DNA from: Ryuthela nishihirai
Lineage: Eukaryota; Arthropoda; Arachnida; Araneae; Heptathelidae
Assembly (NCBI GenBank): GCA_038380435.1
Contig: JAWZYU010000008.1
Location: 75,964,020 to 76,028,019 of the forward strand
Direction of reading: 5' to 3'
DNA length: 64,000 nucleotides
How positions within the stretch are numbered: position 1 is the first letter of the stretch; every line of letters begins with the position of its first letter. The translations under genes and the position numbers were made by a program. A model generated the notes under the pieces. The model did not search any database and was not told the DNA's origin. It saw only the letters and a program-made list of their open reading frames with translations. Below are positions 1-11,119 of this stretch, in pieces.

Positions 1-127
1 CTATTTCTCCACACTCTCCAAATTCTTAAAAGTTCCAGCAGCAGTCCCTATTTGTCTGTTTATCTCATGCCATACATCATCAATATCTGTAACTTAGCTC
101 CCAAGATAATTAAACTAAGACACTTGC

Positions 128-1290
128 TCAATAGTACAGCCATTCAAGGCAACTGAAGCACCATCTGCCTGACCAATTTTGCATCACTTTAGTTTTTTCT
201 CTGTTTATCACCAGACCTACTCTATTACCAGTCTCATCAACAGCCCTAATAAATGAATTCATCTCATCAACATCATTAGCCAACAGACCCAAATCATCTG
301 CATAATCTAAATCAGAAATTTTGAAATCTCTAGACCATTTAAGGCCAAAATATTTCCCTTGCAAAGAATTTTGCATAACATAATCAGTAACCAAAATAAA
401 GAGAAAAGGAGACAAAATGCACCCTTGTCGAACACCAGAAGCTAAACCAATTGCTACAAGCCTTACCAACTCTCACACACGCCTCAGTGTTATTATAGAG
501 AGCTTTCATTATGTTAACTAACTTGTCTGGTATACCATATGATCTCACAATCAATCACAAATTATAACGATCAACAGAGTCAAAAGCCTTTTTGAAATCA
601 ACAAAGCTAGCAACCACAGGTTTCTAAAAACATTTCTCAAGAATTTGCCTAAGTGAAAATATTTGATCAATCCCCTACCACTTCTGAATCCACATTGCTC
701 ATCATGCAATTGACTATCAACCAGATTCTTAATTATATTAAGCACAATCATGCAAAGAACTTTACCTGGAACAGAAAGCAGGCTGATACCCCTATAGTTA
801 TCACAAGTACTGCGATCACCTTTTTTGAAAATAGGGATAACAATAGCTCTGGTAAAATTCTTAGGAACCATGCCTTTATCATAAAAGAGATTCAGAATTT
901 CAGTCATCCATGTGGTAACCGAAACATTCCCAGCAATAAGCATTTCCATAGTAATTCATCTACCCCTGGGGATTTATACAGTTTAAGTTTTGAAACAGCC
1001 AAAATAATTTCAAACTTTGATATAGGGCCAACATTAAAGCCAGTAATGCATCTATCATCATTGCAAAAATGGGAATAGAACTAACCACATTGTTTAGAAT
1101 ATCACTGAAATGCTCAGCTCACCTAGCCATGACAGAATCCTCACCTTCTATAACCTAACCTTGTTTATCCTTCAATCCCTGTATACCTGTTCGTTTTCTA
1201 CCACACAAAACATTAACTATCTGGTACAGCTGTTTCTTGTTGTGCTGTCTTACTGCTTCCTCGGCTTTGTCAGCCAAGCCATCAAGCCAT
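128..1290 (-). pseudogene. RTE reverse transcriptase domain remnant
   Basis: Minus-strand fragments at 551-949 and 128-469 encode parts of a reverse transcriptase. The first holds IVIPIFKKGD and YRGISLLSVPGKVL, with CGFRSGRG after it. The second holds VRQGCILSPFLF and the catalytic LDYADDLGLLAND (YADD box). This copy keeps about 40 codons after TTWM that copy 2 has lost, so the two copies are damaged independently. Frameshifts near 470-550 and 950 make it non-functional. Confidence 0.85.
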
Positions 1291-1468
1291 AGATTCTTAT
1301 CAGCAGTTAACTGATCCTTTACACGTCTATTAAGCTCTCTGTAATGCTTTCTATTAGGACTAGTAGAGTCCTAATAGAAAGCACTAAGGACATTCCAGTT
1401 CTTTCTTTCTGAAATAAGCTCAAGTGCCTTATCATTAAAATAATTTTGCTTCCTCTGCTCCTTTTTTC

Positions 1469-2529
1469 CTAAAAGAGTACTGTTAGTGTCCAAAAAGTCT
1501 GTTTAAAACAGTACCATTCTTCTTCAAATTCAGTAGAAATTAAACCATGACTGTCATAATGACTAAGTAACCTATCATGATAAGCTTTAACTATGACTGG
1601 GTCTTTCAGAGCTTCAGAAATAAAGGTAAAATTTTTAACCTTAGCACAACACTTCTTAAGATTAAGTTGCAAGACACTTTTAACAAGGTAATGGTCAGAT
1701 CCAATTTCTGCTCCCCTATATGACCTAGAATTCCTAACAGAACTAGCCCATTTGTTGTTAATTAATATATAATCAATCATATTCTTATGCAGCCCATTAG
1801 GGCAAACCCATGTGTACTTATGTATGTCACAGTGCTTGTAATAGGTGTTAGTTATTCTCAAACCATTAAGTTTACTTCCCTGTAGGAGAAGTTGCCCATT
1901 GCCATTGCAGCTACCTATACCAAAAGGGTCCATCACCCCTCCCCAAAAGTCAAAGTCATTACCCACTTTGGGATTGAAGTCACCAAGAACAAGGGTAATA
2001 TCTCCTTTCTTGACAGAATTCAAAATATCCTGAAGTTGTCCATAACACCTATCCTTCTCATCCTCATTAGCATCCTCAGTGGGGGCATAACAACAGATAA
2101 CATTCAAGTCTTTAATGCTTGTGAAATTTTGTGTAAGAAACCTTTCATTAATGCACTCATATCCTAGAAGAGCATCACTGACATCTGCTGAGAAGCAGAC
2201 TCACGCCTTGGTGATGTTTATTGTCTTCCCTCCCTGAAAAGAGAAATTTAAGATTATTTTTAAGAATCTAACCTTTATCTGTCCATCTGGTCTCTTTGCA
2301 AGCTGAGAATATCTAAATTATAATGGCAAAATTCTTGTGTGAGGACATCCACAGAATAAGCTCTGTGCAGAGTCCTCTCATTCCAACTACCTATAGAGAG
2401 AAAATGGTTATTGGGATGTTTAAAGAAACTACATTTATTGAGAAAGGGAATGCCGATAATATCAAACAGTCCCTTAATTGCAGGCATGGGGCAAAGACCT
2501 GTTCCTCTACCACTAAAGGCTGAAGCCAT
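1469..2529 (-). pseudogene. RTE endonuclease domain remnant
   Basis: Two overlapping minus-strand pieces (2275-2529 and 1469-2107) encode an apurinic/apyrimidinic endonuclease-like domain that would nick target DNA for target-primed reverse transcription. Visible motifs are SIGSWNERTLH near the N-terminus, LGDFNPKVG in the middle and GSDHYLV near the end. These match the endonuclease of RTE/BovB elements, often mis-annotated as craniofacial development protein 2-like. A frameshift near 2110-2280 separates the halves. The second half ends in a stop at 1469, where copy 2 continues into its linker. Confidence 0.85.
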
Positions 2530-2849
2530 CTACACTGGAAGACTTCCTCCAATGTAGAACTTGACAATGCCAGTAAACGCAAGAGTTCAGGTTCCTTTGA
2601 TGACCTCTGCTCAAGATTATCCACCAGCTGATAAAACATATCTTGTGAATCTATTCACTTTGGGCTGTCAACCCACAAACAAACAGAAAACGCAGTGGAA
2701 GATTCTCCCTCCACAGAAGCCCAGCAGTGCAGCAAATTTAGGATCCATAATCAAGCTCAGAGCCCTAATCCAGTACAGTAAGTTTGTAATAATGAATCAT
2801 GTAAAAGTACAAGCATTAGCCAGATGGCTCAGCAATGAATGTTGTTAAA

Positions 2850-3654
2850 GTATGGGTATTAAACCATAAAAGTGTGGTTTATGGTTAACTTTTTACAACA
2901 ATTTTGGCAAATTGCATTTTAACAAGCACATTGGATAAAATGGGTTCCAGCATAATCCTGGCAGAGTATAATAACAGTAGTGTAATTTCAAAGTTGTAAA
3001 AAAAAATTAATCTTAGTTACACTCCACTTGATTTACACAGCAGCGAAGTTCTGGGAAATCACCATGTAAATCAAAACCATGCAAATCAAGGCCAATAACT
3101 TATGGAAAAATGAGACTTGGGAAAATCCTTGTTCAATAAAATGTATATTAAAAGTTTTATTTATAAATATTTATCACAAATTTAAATTCAGCAGTAAATA
3201 ATAAACATCAATGTAACATTATTTTGTATTTTATTTACAATAATTCAGATAAGCTAAGATCAATTCTTCAGAAATTTCTTTTTGATCATGAAAAATACTC
3301 GGATGTAGAGAAATGAATTCACAGTTCATCATTGATTTACCAAGTATTTAACTACTATTAAGTTCTTTTAAGTAACAGGATGAAGATGGGTGTAGAGGAA
3401 CTATGGTCTTGAGCTGGGTGGGATTTGAACTCATGATCTCCTGATGACATGTTAGTTGCTCAGTATGGAAAATATTCCGAGTTAGAGTAGGTATACACTA
3501 TTAAATTTGATGATGAAATTTGAAAGAAGGATACTTATGAATTAGAAATTAAGCATTAGTATTAATATTTAATGATTTATTTTGTAAAGTATGTACTTAT
3601 ATGATATTTTATGAAAGTGTACTTAGGAATCGGTTGCATTTAGCCTACTGTATA
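2850..3654. other. AT-rich spacer with a SINE3 fragment and Tigger-like motif
   Basis: No gene is visible. About 3395-3475 is a minus-strand fragment of a tRNA-derived repeat (here SINE3): it shares GTCTTGAGCTGGGTGGGAT and the following CTCCTGATGACATG with repeats at 20.4-21.1 kb. Around 3020-3110 the pattern of 'dttacac'/'aaatcaaggcc' resembles the non-coding ends of pogo/Tigger-type elements, but no paired TIR was found. Confidence 0.4.
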
Positions 3655-3797
3655 CACTGAGATGGCAGTCTGTTAGATACACCACTCTCATCACATAAAT
3701 GGTCATTCCAAAACCCAATATGTTACATGATCATGGTGTGCAGTATAAATCAGACAGACCAGCTCTTCAAGCATCAGTTAGTGTATTGATCATCAGA

Positions 3798-4226
3798 ATG
3801 GGCAAAATGAGTGATGTTTGTGACTTTGAATGTGGCATGATAGTTGCTGCTAGGACTGCCAGTTCTAGCATCTCTCAAATGGCTGTCCTTCTGGGCTTTT
3901 CATACCCAACCATTTCAGTAGTTTACCGAGAACAGTGAAAAAAAAGCAAAAAACCACTAGTGATCAGCAATCCTGTGGCCAAAAACAGCTTGTAGATCAG
4001 AGGGTCAAAGGAGACTGGTGAAAATGGTACAAGTAAATGGAAAGGTCACAACTAGGCAAATCACAGCAGAATTAAACATTGGTGTGCAGAAGGTCATCTC
4101 CAAATGCACATATCGGACCTTGTTGTGAATGGGCTACAACAGCTGCTGACCATGTCGAGTGCTGATGTTTTCAGTGAAAAACATGAGAGCATCACCAGTG
4201 GGCAGAGGAGCATCAACACTAGATTG
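3798..4226 (+). pseudogene. Tc1 transposase, N-terminal half
   Basis: Starts MGKMSDVCDFECGMIVAAR and continues with a helix-turn-helix pattern (ISQMAVLLGFSYPTIS), typical of the DNA-binding part of Tc1 transposases. Further on, in a shifted frame, MGYNSC and a WAEEHQH-like stretch (about 4128-4226) give the linker before the catalytic domain. The reading frame contains stops (after VVYREQ at about 3938, and before PCRV). It ends abruptly at the (CAT)n tail of the RTE insertion. Confidence 0.85.
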
Positions 4227-4263
4227 TTCATCATCATCATCATCATCCTCAAGCAGCCATGGG

Positions 4264-5544
4264 CTACGGAGGTCCAACCAGACCGTGCAATTTAGTTCTC
4301 CAAGCAAGTCTATCCTGAGCTACATCTACTGCATCTGGCCACTGCACACCAATTCTAACAAGGTCCTGTTTGACATTGTCTGCCCACCGCATCCTAGGTC
4401 TCCCCTTCTTTCTGAGGCCTTTAGGCACACTGTTCATAACCCTATTCGCCAATCTATAATTACCCATACGCGCAACATGGCCAAACCAATGGAGTCTCTC
4501 TCTGCATAATATGCTGCTTAAAGGAGGTTGCAAACTCCTTTGCCTAATCTCATCATTAGTTACAAAGTTGAAGCACCTAATGCCCAAGATACTGCGTAAG
4601 CATCTGGAATCAAAAGCATCTAGTTTCCTGTTATCTTGTTTACAAAGTGTCCAAGTTTCACTACCATAACTAACCCTAGAAAGAACCAAACTATTATACA
4701 GTCTAATTTTAGTCTTTAGGTGTATACGCCTATTTCTCCACACTCTCCATAGGTTCTTAAAAGTCCCGGTAGCAATCCCTATTCGTCTGTTAATCTCATG
4801 GCGTACATCACCATTATCTGTTACATAGCTCCCAAGATAATTAAACTGTGACACCTGCTCAAGACTGCAACCATTCAGATTAACTGAATCACAGCCTGCT
4901 TGACCAATTTTCATCACTTTAGTTTTCTCTCTGTTTATAACCAAACCTACTCTACTACCAGTCTCATCAACAGCTCGAATGAAAGAGTTCATCTCATCAA
5001 CATCATTTGCCAAAAGGGTTAAATCATCAGCATAATCTAAATCAGAAATTTTCGTATCTCCAGCCCATTTAAGGTCAAAATCTTTCCCTTGAAGTGAATT
5101 TCACATAACATAATCAATAACCAAGCTAATGAGAAAAGGAGACAAAATGCACCCTTGTCGAACATTAGAAGTAATGCTAAACCAATTGCTACAAGCCTTA
5201 CCAACTCTCACACACGACTCAGTGTTATTATAGAGAGCTTTCATAATGTTAACTAACTTGTCTGGTATACCATATGATCTCACAATCAACCACAAATTAT
5301 GACGATCAACAGAGTCGAAAGCCTTTTTGAAATCAACAAAGCTAGCAACCAAAGGTTTCTGAAACTCTAAACATTTCTCAAGAATCTGCCTAAGTGAAAA
5401 TATCTGATCCACACATCCCCTACCACTTCTGAATCCACATTGCTCATCACGCAATTGACTGTCAACCAAATTCTTAATTCTATTAAGCACAATCATGGAA
5501 AGAACTTTACCTGGAACAGAGAGTAGGCTGATACCCTCATCCAA
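4264..5544 (-). pseudogene. RTE reverse transcriptase and C-terminal region
   Basis: Two frames. 5101-5544 has GKVLSMIVLNRIK, CGFRSGRG and FVDFKKAFDSVDR (catalytic motif A), then NVRQGCILSPF. A stop after DYVM is followed by YADD at about 5030 and by 4264-5013. That segment carries the thumb and the C-terminal motif of the family (YGSETWTLCKQ, RLHWFGHVARM, GRPRMRWADNVK). Apart from the stop at 5101 and the small deletion upstream, all RT blocks are present in order. Confidence 0.9.
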
Positions 5545-7163
5545 GTGGTAACCGAAACATTCCCAGCTCTAAGCATTTCCGTAGTAATTTCATCTACCCC
5601 TGGGGATTTATGAAGTTTAAGTTTAGAAACAGCCAAAATAACTTCAGATTGTGTTATAGGGCCAACATTAAAGCCACCAATGCATCTATCATCATTGCAA
5701 ACAATGGGAGTAGAACTAACTACATTGTTTAGAACATCACTGAAATGCTCAGCCCACCTAGCCATGACAGAATTCTCCCCTTCTATAAGCTTACCTTGTT
5801 TATCCTTCAATCCTTGTATGCCTGTCCGTTTTCTACCACACAAAACATTAACTATCTGGTACAGCTCTCTGCTGTTGTGCTGTCTAACTGCTTCCTCGGC
5901 TTTGTCAGCCAAACCATCAAGCCAAAGATTCTTATCAACAGCTAACTGATCCTTTACAAGTTTATTAAGGTCTCTGTAATGCTTTCTATTAGGACTAGTA
6001 GGGTATTGATTAAGGGCATTCCTGCAGTTCTTTCTTTCTGAAATAAGCTCAAGTGCCTTATCACTCAGATAATTTTGCCTCTTCTGCTCCTTTTTTCCTA
6101 AAAGAGTACTGTTAGTGTCCAAAAAAGCCTGTTTAAAATGATCCCATTCTTCCTCAACTTCAGTAGTAAGCAAACCATGACTGTCATAATGACTAAGTAA
6201 CCTATCATGGTAAGCTTTGGCTATAACTGGATCTTTCAGAGCTTCAGTATTAAAAGTAAATTTTTTAACCCTAGCACAACACTTTTTAAGTTTAAGTTGC
6301 AACACACTTTTAACAAGGTAATGGTCAGATCCAATTTCAACTCCCCTATATGCCCTGGTATTCCTAACAGAACTAGCCCATTTGCTGTTAATTAATATGT
6401 AATCAATCATATTCTTATGCAGCCCATCAGGTGAAACCCATGTGTATTTATGTATGTCGCGGTGTTTGTAATAAGTGTTAGTTATTCTGAATCCATTGAG
6501 TTTACTTACCTGTAGGAGACGTTGCCCATTGCCATTGCAGCCACCAATACCAAAAGGGCCTATTACTCCTCCCCAAAGGTCAGAGTCAGTACCAACTTTG
6601 GCATTGAAGTCACCAAGAACAAGGGTAATATCTCCTTTCTTGACAGAATTCAAAATATCCTGAAGTTGTTCATAAAACCTATTCTTCTCATCCTCATCAG
6701 CATCCTCAGTGGGGGCATAACAGCAGATAACATTCAAGTCTTTAACTCTTGTCTGAAATTTTGCTGCAAGAAACCTTTCATTAATGCACTCATATCCTAG
6801 AAGAGCATCGCTAGCGTGTCTGCTGAGAAGCAGACCCACGCCTTGGTGATGCTTATTGTCGTCCCTCCCTGAAAAGAGAAATTTAAGATTATTTTTAAAA
6901 ATCTTACCTTTATGTGTCCATCTGGTCTCTTGCAAGCCGAGAATATCTAAATTATAACGGTGGAATTCTTGTGTGAGGACATCAAGAGAAAAAGCTCTGT
7001 GCAGAGTCCTCACATTCCAACTACCTATGGAGAGAAAATGGTTAGTGGGATGTTTAAAGAAACTATATTTATTGAGAGAGGGAATGGCGACAATATCAAA
7101 CAGCCCCCTAATCGCAGACATGGGGCAAAGACCCGTTCCCCCACTACTAAAGGCTGAAGCCAT
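5493..7163 (-). pseudogene. RTE ORF: endonuclease plus start of reverse transcriptase
   Basis: A 556-codon open frame. Residues about 45-70 carry the first endonuclease motif (SIGSWNVRTLH) and residues 90-100 LQETRW, holding the catalytic glutamate. GDFNAKVG lies at about 185 and GSDHYLVKSV at about 275. The second half is a linker followed by the first reverse transcriptase segment (HKSPGVDEITTEML). After TTWM about 120 bp are missing relative to copy 1, and the frame runs into unrelated residues. In life it would nick DNA and prime cDNA synthesis. Start chosen at the ATG giving MASAFS, also present in copy 1. Confidence 0.9.
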
Positions 7164-7740
7164 CTACACTGGAAGATTTCCTCAAATGTAAAATTTGATG
7201 ATGCCAATAGAAGCAAAGAGTTCAGGTGCCTGCGATGACTTCTGCTCAGGATTATCCACCAGCTGATAAACATATCCTGTGAATCTATTCACTTGGGGCT
7301 GTCAACCCACAAACAAACAGAAAACACAGCGGAAGATTTTCCCTCCACAGAAGCCCACCAGTGCAGCAAAATCAGGATCCATAATCAAGCTCAGAGCCAT
7401 ATATCTGTCCAGTCCAGTGGGTTTATATGGTCAGCACGAGGACCCTGTGTGGTTGACCACTCCTCAGCAGGGTAGAAAAAAAATCAAAGTAGCCATAGTT
7501 GTCCAGATCAGTAGGCCACACTAATCTGGCAGCCCTCCCCTTCCGTTCACTTTCACAAGAGAGTATCTCTTTTGAAAGTTACTAACGGTCCGCACCATGA
7601 GAAGGCGGGGTTGGACATTAGGTGCTAGGCCTGGCCGGTTCTATGCATCATCACAGGGGATTGGTGCATAGCTCTCCTTCCAGTGACTACCTAGCTACCA
7701 TTTACAGACCTCTAAAAACTCTAAAAAGGTAGCCAGTCAG

Positions 7741-8254
7741 ACAAATCAAAGGTTCCTTTCGCATCATGCTGATGGAACAGAATTTCATGCAACAACATGA
7801 GGATTTGGAGACATCTTGTTTTATGTCAACAGTGCAGGCCCAGTGGTGGTGGTATGGGGAATGTTTTTCTGACATACATTAAGCCTCCTGATACCCATTG
7901 AAGGACATCTGAATGCCATGGCATATTTGACCTTTATTGCTGGCCAAGTTCCTCCCTTCATGGCTACAGTTTACCCTCACTTTTATGGACATGTTCAACA
8001 TGATAATGCACCTTCTCTCAAGGCACATATTATCACTGAATGGTTCCAGGAACATGCTGAGTTTTCCTTGCTTCATTCACCTGCAGTCCCCAGATCTAAA
8101 CCCTATCGAGCATCTTTGGGATGAGGTGGAAAGAGCTCTTTGTAGCATGATTGTGCCACCATCCAATTTGCTGCAACTGCGCAACACAATTGTTTCTACA
8201 CACATTGTTCAACATTCCTGCACAATGCATCTTTTAAATTCCATGTCCCGATGA
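7741..8254 (+). pseudogene. Tc1 transposase, C-terminal catalytic half
   Basis: Continues the transposase after the RTE. A SDxSRF-type first-aspartate region and HHADG lie at about 7735-7770, VVWGMFF at about 7845-7870, the second aspartate in QHDNAP (about 8005-8020), and SPDLNPIEHLWDEVE (about 8085-8130), which carries the final glutamate of a DD34E triad. Several frame changes are needed to read this, so the gene is dead. Confidence 0.85.
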
Positions 8255-8531
8255 ATCCAGGCTGTTCTGGAGGCTGAAGGAGGTGGAACATGCTACTAGG
8301 TAAGTGTACTTAATAAACTGGCATCTCAGTGTAAGTATGTAAACACAAATTTGTTGCTAAAAATGAGATAAAACATAGTTTTTACCATCTAAAAGAATTC
8401 AGTTTAGAAAGGTCAGATCTTACTGCTGAATAAACAACATGTTCTATTTTATTAAGATATTGTGAGACAGACTGCATTACAATGGTAAGAATACAATTTT
8501 TAGTGAAAGAATATGAATATAACTTGTTATA

Positions 8532-8965
8532 CAGGGCGATTCAAAACTTATCGTTCAAATTTCGTGGGGAGGTAGGGAATACGTCAGGAAACCGATTTCA
8601 CATAGGAAAGTATGTCCGCAAACGTCATCTACATGAACAAAATGGACAAGTAAAGTGAACGGTATTCTTCTGTTGGAGTATCGGTCTTCGTAAACTTGCC
8701 TAGCTCGGCGGCCGCTTTCGCCAGTTGCCCCATATGCGAGATGCATATCCGCTAGCTCTTGATGCGTAAAACGATTCATCTTAGTCATCTCGTACACTGA
8801 TGACAGCGGGAGTGGTCGGGCGAGCTGTACACTGGTTGGGTACACACAACGCCCTCTACATATGCATGCGTACATTTGCAGACATACTTTCCTATGTGAA
8901 ATCGGTTTCCTGACATATTCCCTACGTCCCCACGAAATTTGAACGATAAGTTTTGAATCACCCTG
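8532..8965 (-). mobile_element. Non-autonomous TIR element (mariner-type), 434 bp
   Basis: Two inverted repeats of about 90 bp with only a few mismatches: CAGGGCGATTCAAAACTTAT from 8532 and its partner ending in CACCCTG at 8965. TA lies on both sides. Between the TIRs the minus strand keeps the start of a transposase (about 8620-8790): TKMNRFTHQELADMHLAYG followed by RQVYEDRYSNRRIP. This resembles the DUF4817-type N-terminal domain of some arthropod mariner-like transposases. It is an internally deleted derivative that could only move with a helper. Confidence 0.8.
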
Positions 8966-9374
8966 TATATGACGATTTTATTAATATAGGAATTTACTAT
9001 TTTGTCTTTATTCTTGAAAATAAATGATATCAACTAAAACCATTTGATATCTAATAGTGATTGAGATGATAATCTGATCCATACCATGCAAAACTGAGTC
9101 TTTAACAAGTAAAATGAAACAGGTTGCATTTTCTTGACAGTGTAAAACCAAAACAATGCACACTGAGTATCGTGTAAATTGAAGAATGGATATATATATA
9201 TAATGAGCAGTCAGTCACATGCAACAATTAAATACAATTTTGTATCATAATCTCACCAAAAAACATTTTGATCTTGTAGGTAAGCCATATCACCAAAACA
9301 ATGTTTCAAAGATTGATTAGCACTGATTTACTTATTTAACAATTTCTCTTTCTGTACCATATTTTTGTTTTTTA
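8966..9374. other. AT-rich spacer
   Basis: No gene, tRNA or paired repeat recognised; a short (AT)n run lies near 9190-9200. Confidence 0.5.
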
Positions 9375-10035
9375 AATATGGTAGCTAAGGTACACACGAT
9401 AATGAGAGATATGCACCAATCCCTTGTAATGCACAGAGCCAGCTAGGCCTAGAATATAGAGTCCTACCTTACCATTTTGAGGTGCAGGCCATTAGTATCT
9501 TTCAAAAGAGATACACTCTTAAAGGGACTTTTAAGAATCTACGAAAAGAGGGGAAAAATAGGCATATACACCTAAAGACTAAAATTGGATTATACAATTA
9601 GTTTGATCCATTCTAGTTAGTTTTAGCAGCAAAACATCAACCCTCTATAAACAAGATAACAGGAAACTTGATGCCTTTGTTTCTAGATGCTTACAATGTA
9701 TCTTGAGCATAAGGTAATTTGACCTTGTAAGTAATAATGAAGTGAAGGAGTTGGGAACTCCCTTTGAGCATCATATTGAGAAGAGAGACTGTTGATTTGG
9801 CTGTACTGCCAGTATGTATAACTATAGATTAGTGAAAAGGGTTATGCATAGTGTGCCTAAAGGCCTTAGGAAAAGGGGGAGACTCAGAATACAATAGGCA
9901 GACAATGTCAAACAGAACCTTATTAGAACTTGCCTACTGTGGCTAAATGCAGCAGCTTTAACTCAGGACATATGTTTGGAGAATTAAATTTCACAATCTA
10001 GTTGGACCTCCATAGTTCATGGGAGCTTGAGGATA
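9375..10035 (+). mobile_element. RTE copy 3, internally deleted
   Basis: Plus-strand RTE copy made of two pieces only. About 9375-9540 matches the outermost 5' UTR (GCACCAATCCC; TCTTTCAAAAGAGATAC), and about 9541-10035 matches the 3' end (thumb and C-terminal region: GGCATATACACCTAAAGACT, AACAAGATAACAGGAAACTTGA, GTGCCTAAAGGCCTTAGGAA). The whole endonuclease and RT core, over 2 kb, is missing. No long open frame remains. Confidence 0.8.
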
Positions 10036-10523
10036 TTTTATGTACTGTATGCATTCTTAAGTTATTCTTATTATGTTTTGTTAGTCTTAAATATTTTGTT
10101 TATACAAATGAGCAGTTGCAAAAACACCACTCAAGATGTTTACTTTTCTGCTAATTATCTTACTCTTTCTTTATTGTGCCAACTTGCATATAATGGCATC
10201 CTACTCTGCTTCCCAACATTGTTCAACAAATGAAATCTTTAACTCAATAAGATATTTTGGTGTAGTTAGCATTCAGCAACCAAAATGCATTTTGGTTCTG
10301 AAATTCCATATTTCTGTTTCTTAATCTGCCCTTGACAAAAATCCTATATAAAGAGCATACAAAGCAGTTATGCTGTGCATTTTAAATTATTTTTTTTTTG
10401 TGTTATTTGATGTTTTTCCAAAAACATATCGATGTTTTAGCCAAAATACATAATTTAGACTGCTTTGGGTGTGTTATGTTCTTGCTGATGTGAGGCATTT
10501 GCAGATTAAATAAAAATAATAAA
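10036..10523. other. AT-rich spacer
   Basis: Short open frames only, with hydrophobic low-complexity translations; nothing recognisable. Confidence 0.4.
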
Positions 10524-10716
10524 CACCCCCTCAAGCAGCTGCTTGCCACAGAGGTCTGACAGGAGCCTGTCAGTTTATGTGCCATAGTAGAAGGTCTGAG
10601 AGGATGGCAGGACCTCAGCAGAAAAACGATACATACATCCATGCCTTACCCGGGGCTCGAACCCAAGTCCCTTAGATTTGCAGCCAAGCGCGCTATCCAC
10701 TCGGCCATGGGATGGC
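10524..10716 (-). repeat. SINE1 copy (tRNA-derived)
   Basis: Minus-strand copy of the most frequent SINE here. Read on the minus strand it starts with a tRNA-like head with A box (TGGCCGAGTGG) and B box (GGGTTCGAGCCC). A body with GACAGGCTCCTGTCAGAC follows, and it ends GCTTGAGGGGGT plus A/T-rich tail. The A and B boxes would form an internal RNA polymerase III promoter. Confidence 0.9.
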
Positions 10717-11119
10717 ATACCTGTATCCTAAAGTCTTGGACTGATGTGCATTAAAGTCTCATCTCACCACACCATTTATCCTAATTTTATGCTTTACAAT
10801 AGCTGAACTTTATGTTGGCCTTGAACATAATATTTCTAATCATAGGTTATATATATATATCACAGAAAAAGTTTATTCAATTTATACAGTTCACAAAATA
10901 GTTATTTACCTTCAAAGTTATTGCATTGAAAATCTTATTCATTAACTAATAATAGTAATGATAGTGACAGTAATGTGCTAGACAAGTTAGAGAAATGACA
11001 AGTTAGAATCTTATAGAAAAAGATCACCAGATAACTGCTACTAAAATTAAGGAGCACACAATTATTGTCCAATGTTATTGAGAGTATATAAAATTAAAAT
11101 CTAAAAACTGCACTACATA

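Larger units (their letters stand above)
1..2790 (-). mobile_element. RTE-type non-LTR retrotransposon, copy 1 (decayed, cut by window start)
   Basis: Minus-strand non-LTR element whose 3' part lies beyond base 1. Read from right to left it has a 5' UTR-like stretch (about 2550-2790), an AP-type endonuclease region and a reverse transcriptase region. It is colinear with the better copy at 4227-7725, to which it is clearly related over its whole length. Frameshifts and stops break every domain, so it is a dead copy. Next to position 1365 there is a short perfect palindrome (about 1347-1383) that is absent from copy 2. Confidence 0.9.
4227..7725 (-). mobile_element. RTE-type non-LTR retrotransposon, copy 2 (near full length)
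   Basis: Minus-strand element inserted in the Tc1 transposase. Its 3' end (left side) is a trinucleotide tail read as (CAT)n on the plus strand at about 4228-4246; such microsatellite tails are typical of RTE elements. The 5' UTR occupies about 7190-7725. It is the most complete of at least five RTE copies here and serves as reference for the others. An internal deletion and a few stops make it inactive. Confidence 0.92.
3655..8332 (+). mobile_element. Tc1-like DNA transposon, split by an RTE insertion
   Basis: Terminal inverted repeats of about 30 bp are visible: CACTGAGATGGCAGT at 3655 and its inverted partner ACTGGCATCTCAGTG ending at 8332. TA dinucleotides flank both ends (3653-3654 and 8333-8334), the Tc1/mariner target-site duplication. 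Without the nested RTE the element would be about 1.2 kb, a normal Tc1 size. The transposase is broken by the RTE insertion, stops and frameshifts. Confidence 0.9.

Noticed and set aside
10620..10716. tRNA genes (several tRNA-like A/B box pairs in the window)
   Set aside because: All are heads of SINE1, SINE2, SINE3 or the tRNA-like repeat, with mismatched acceptor stems and SINE bodies attached.
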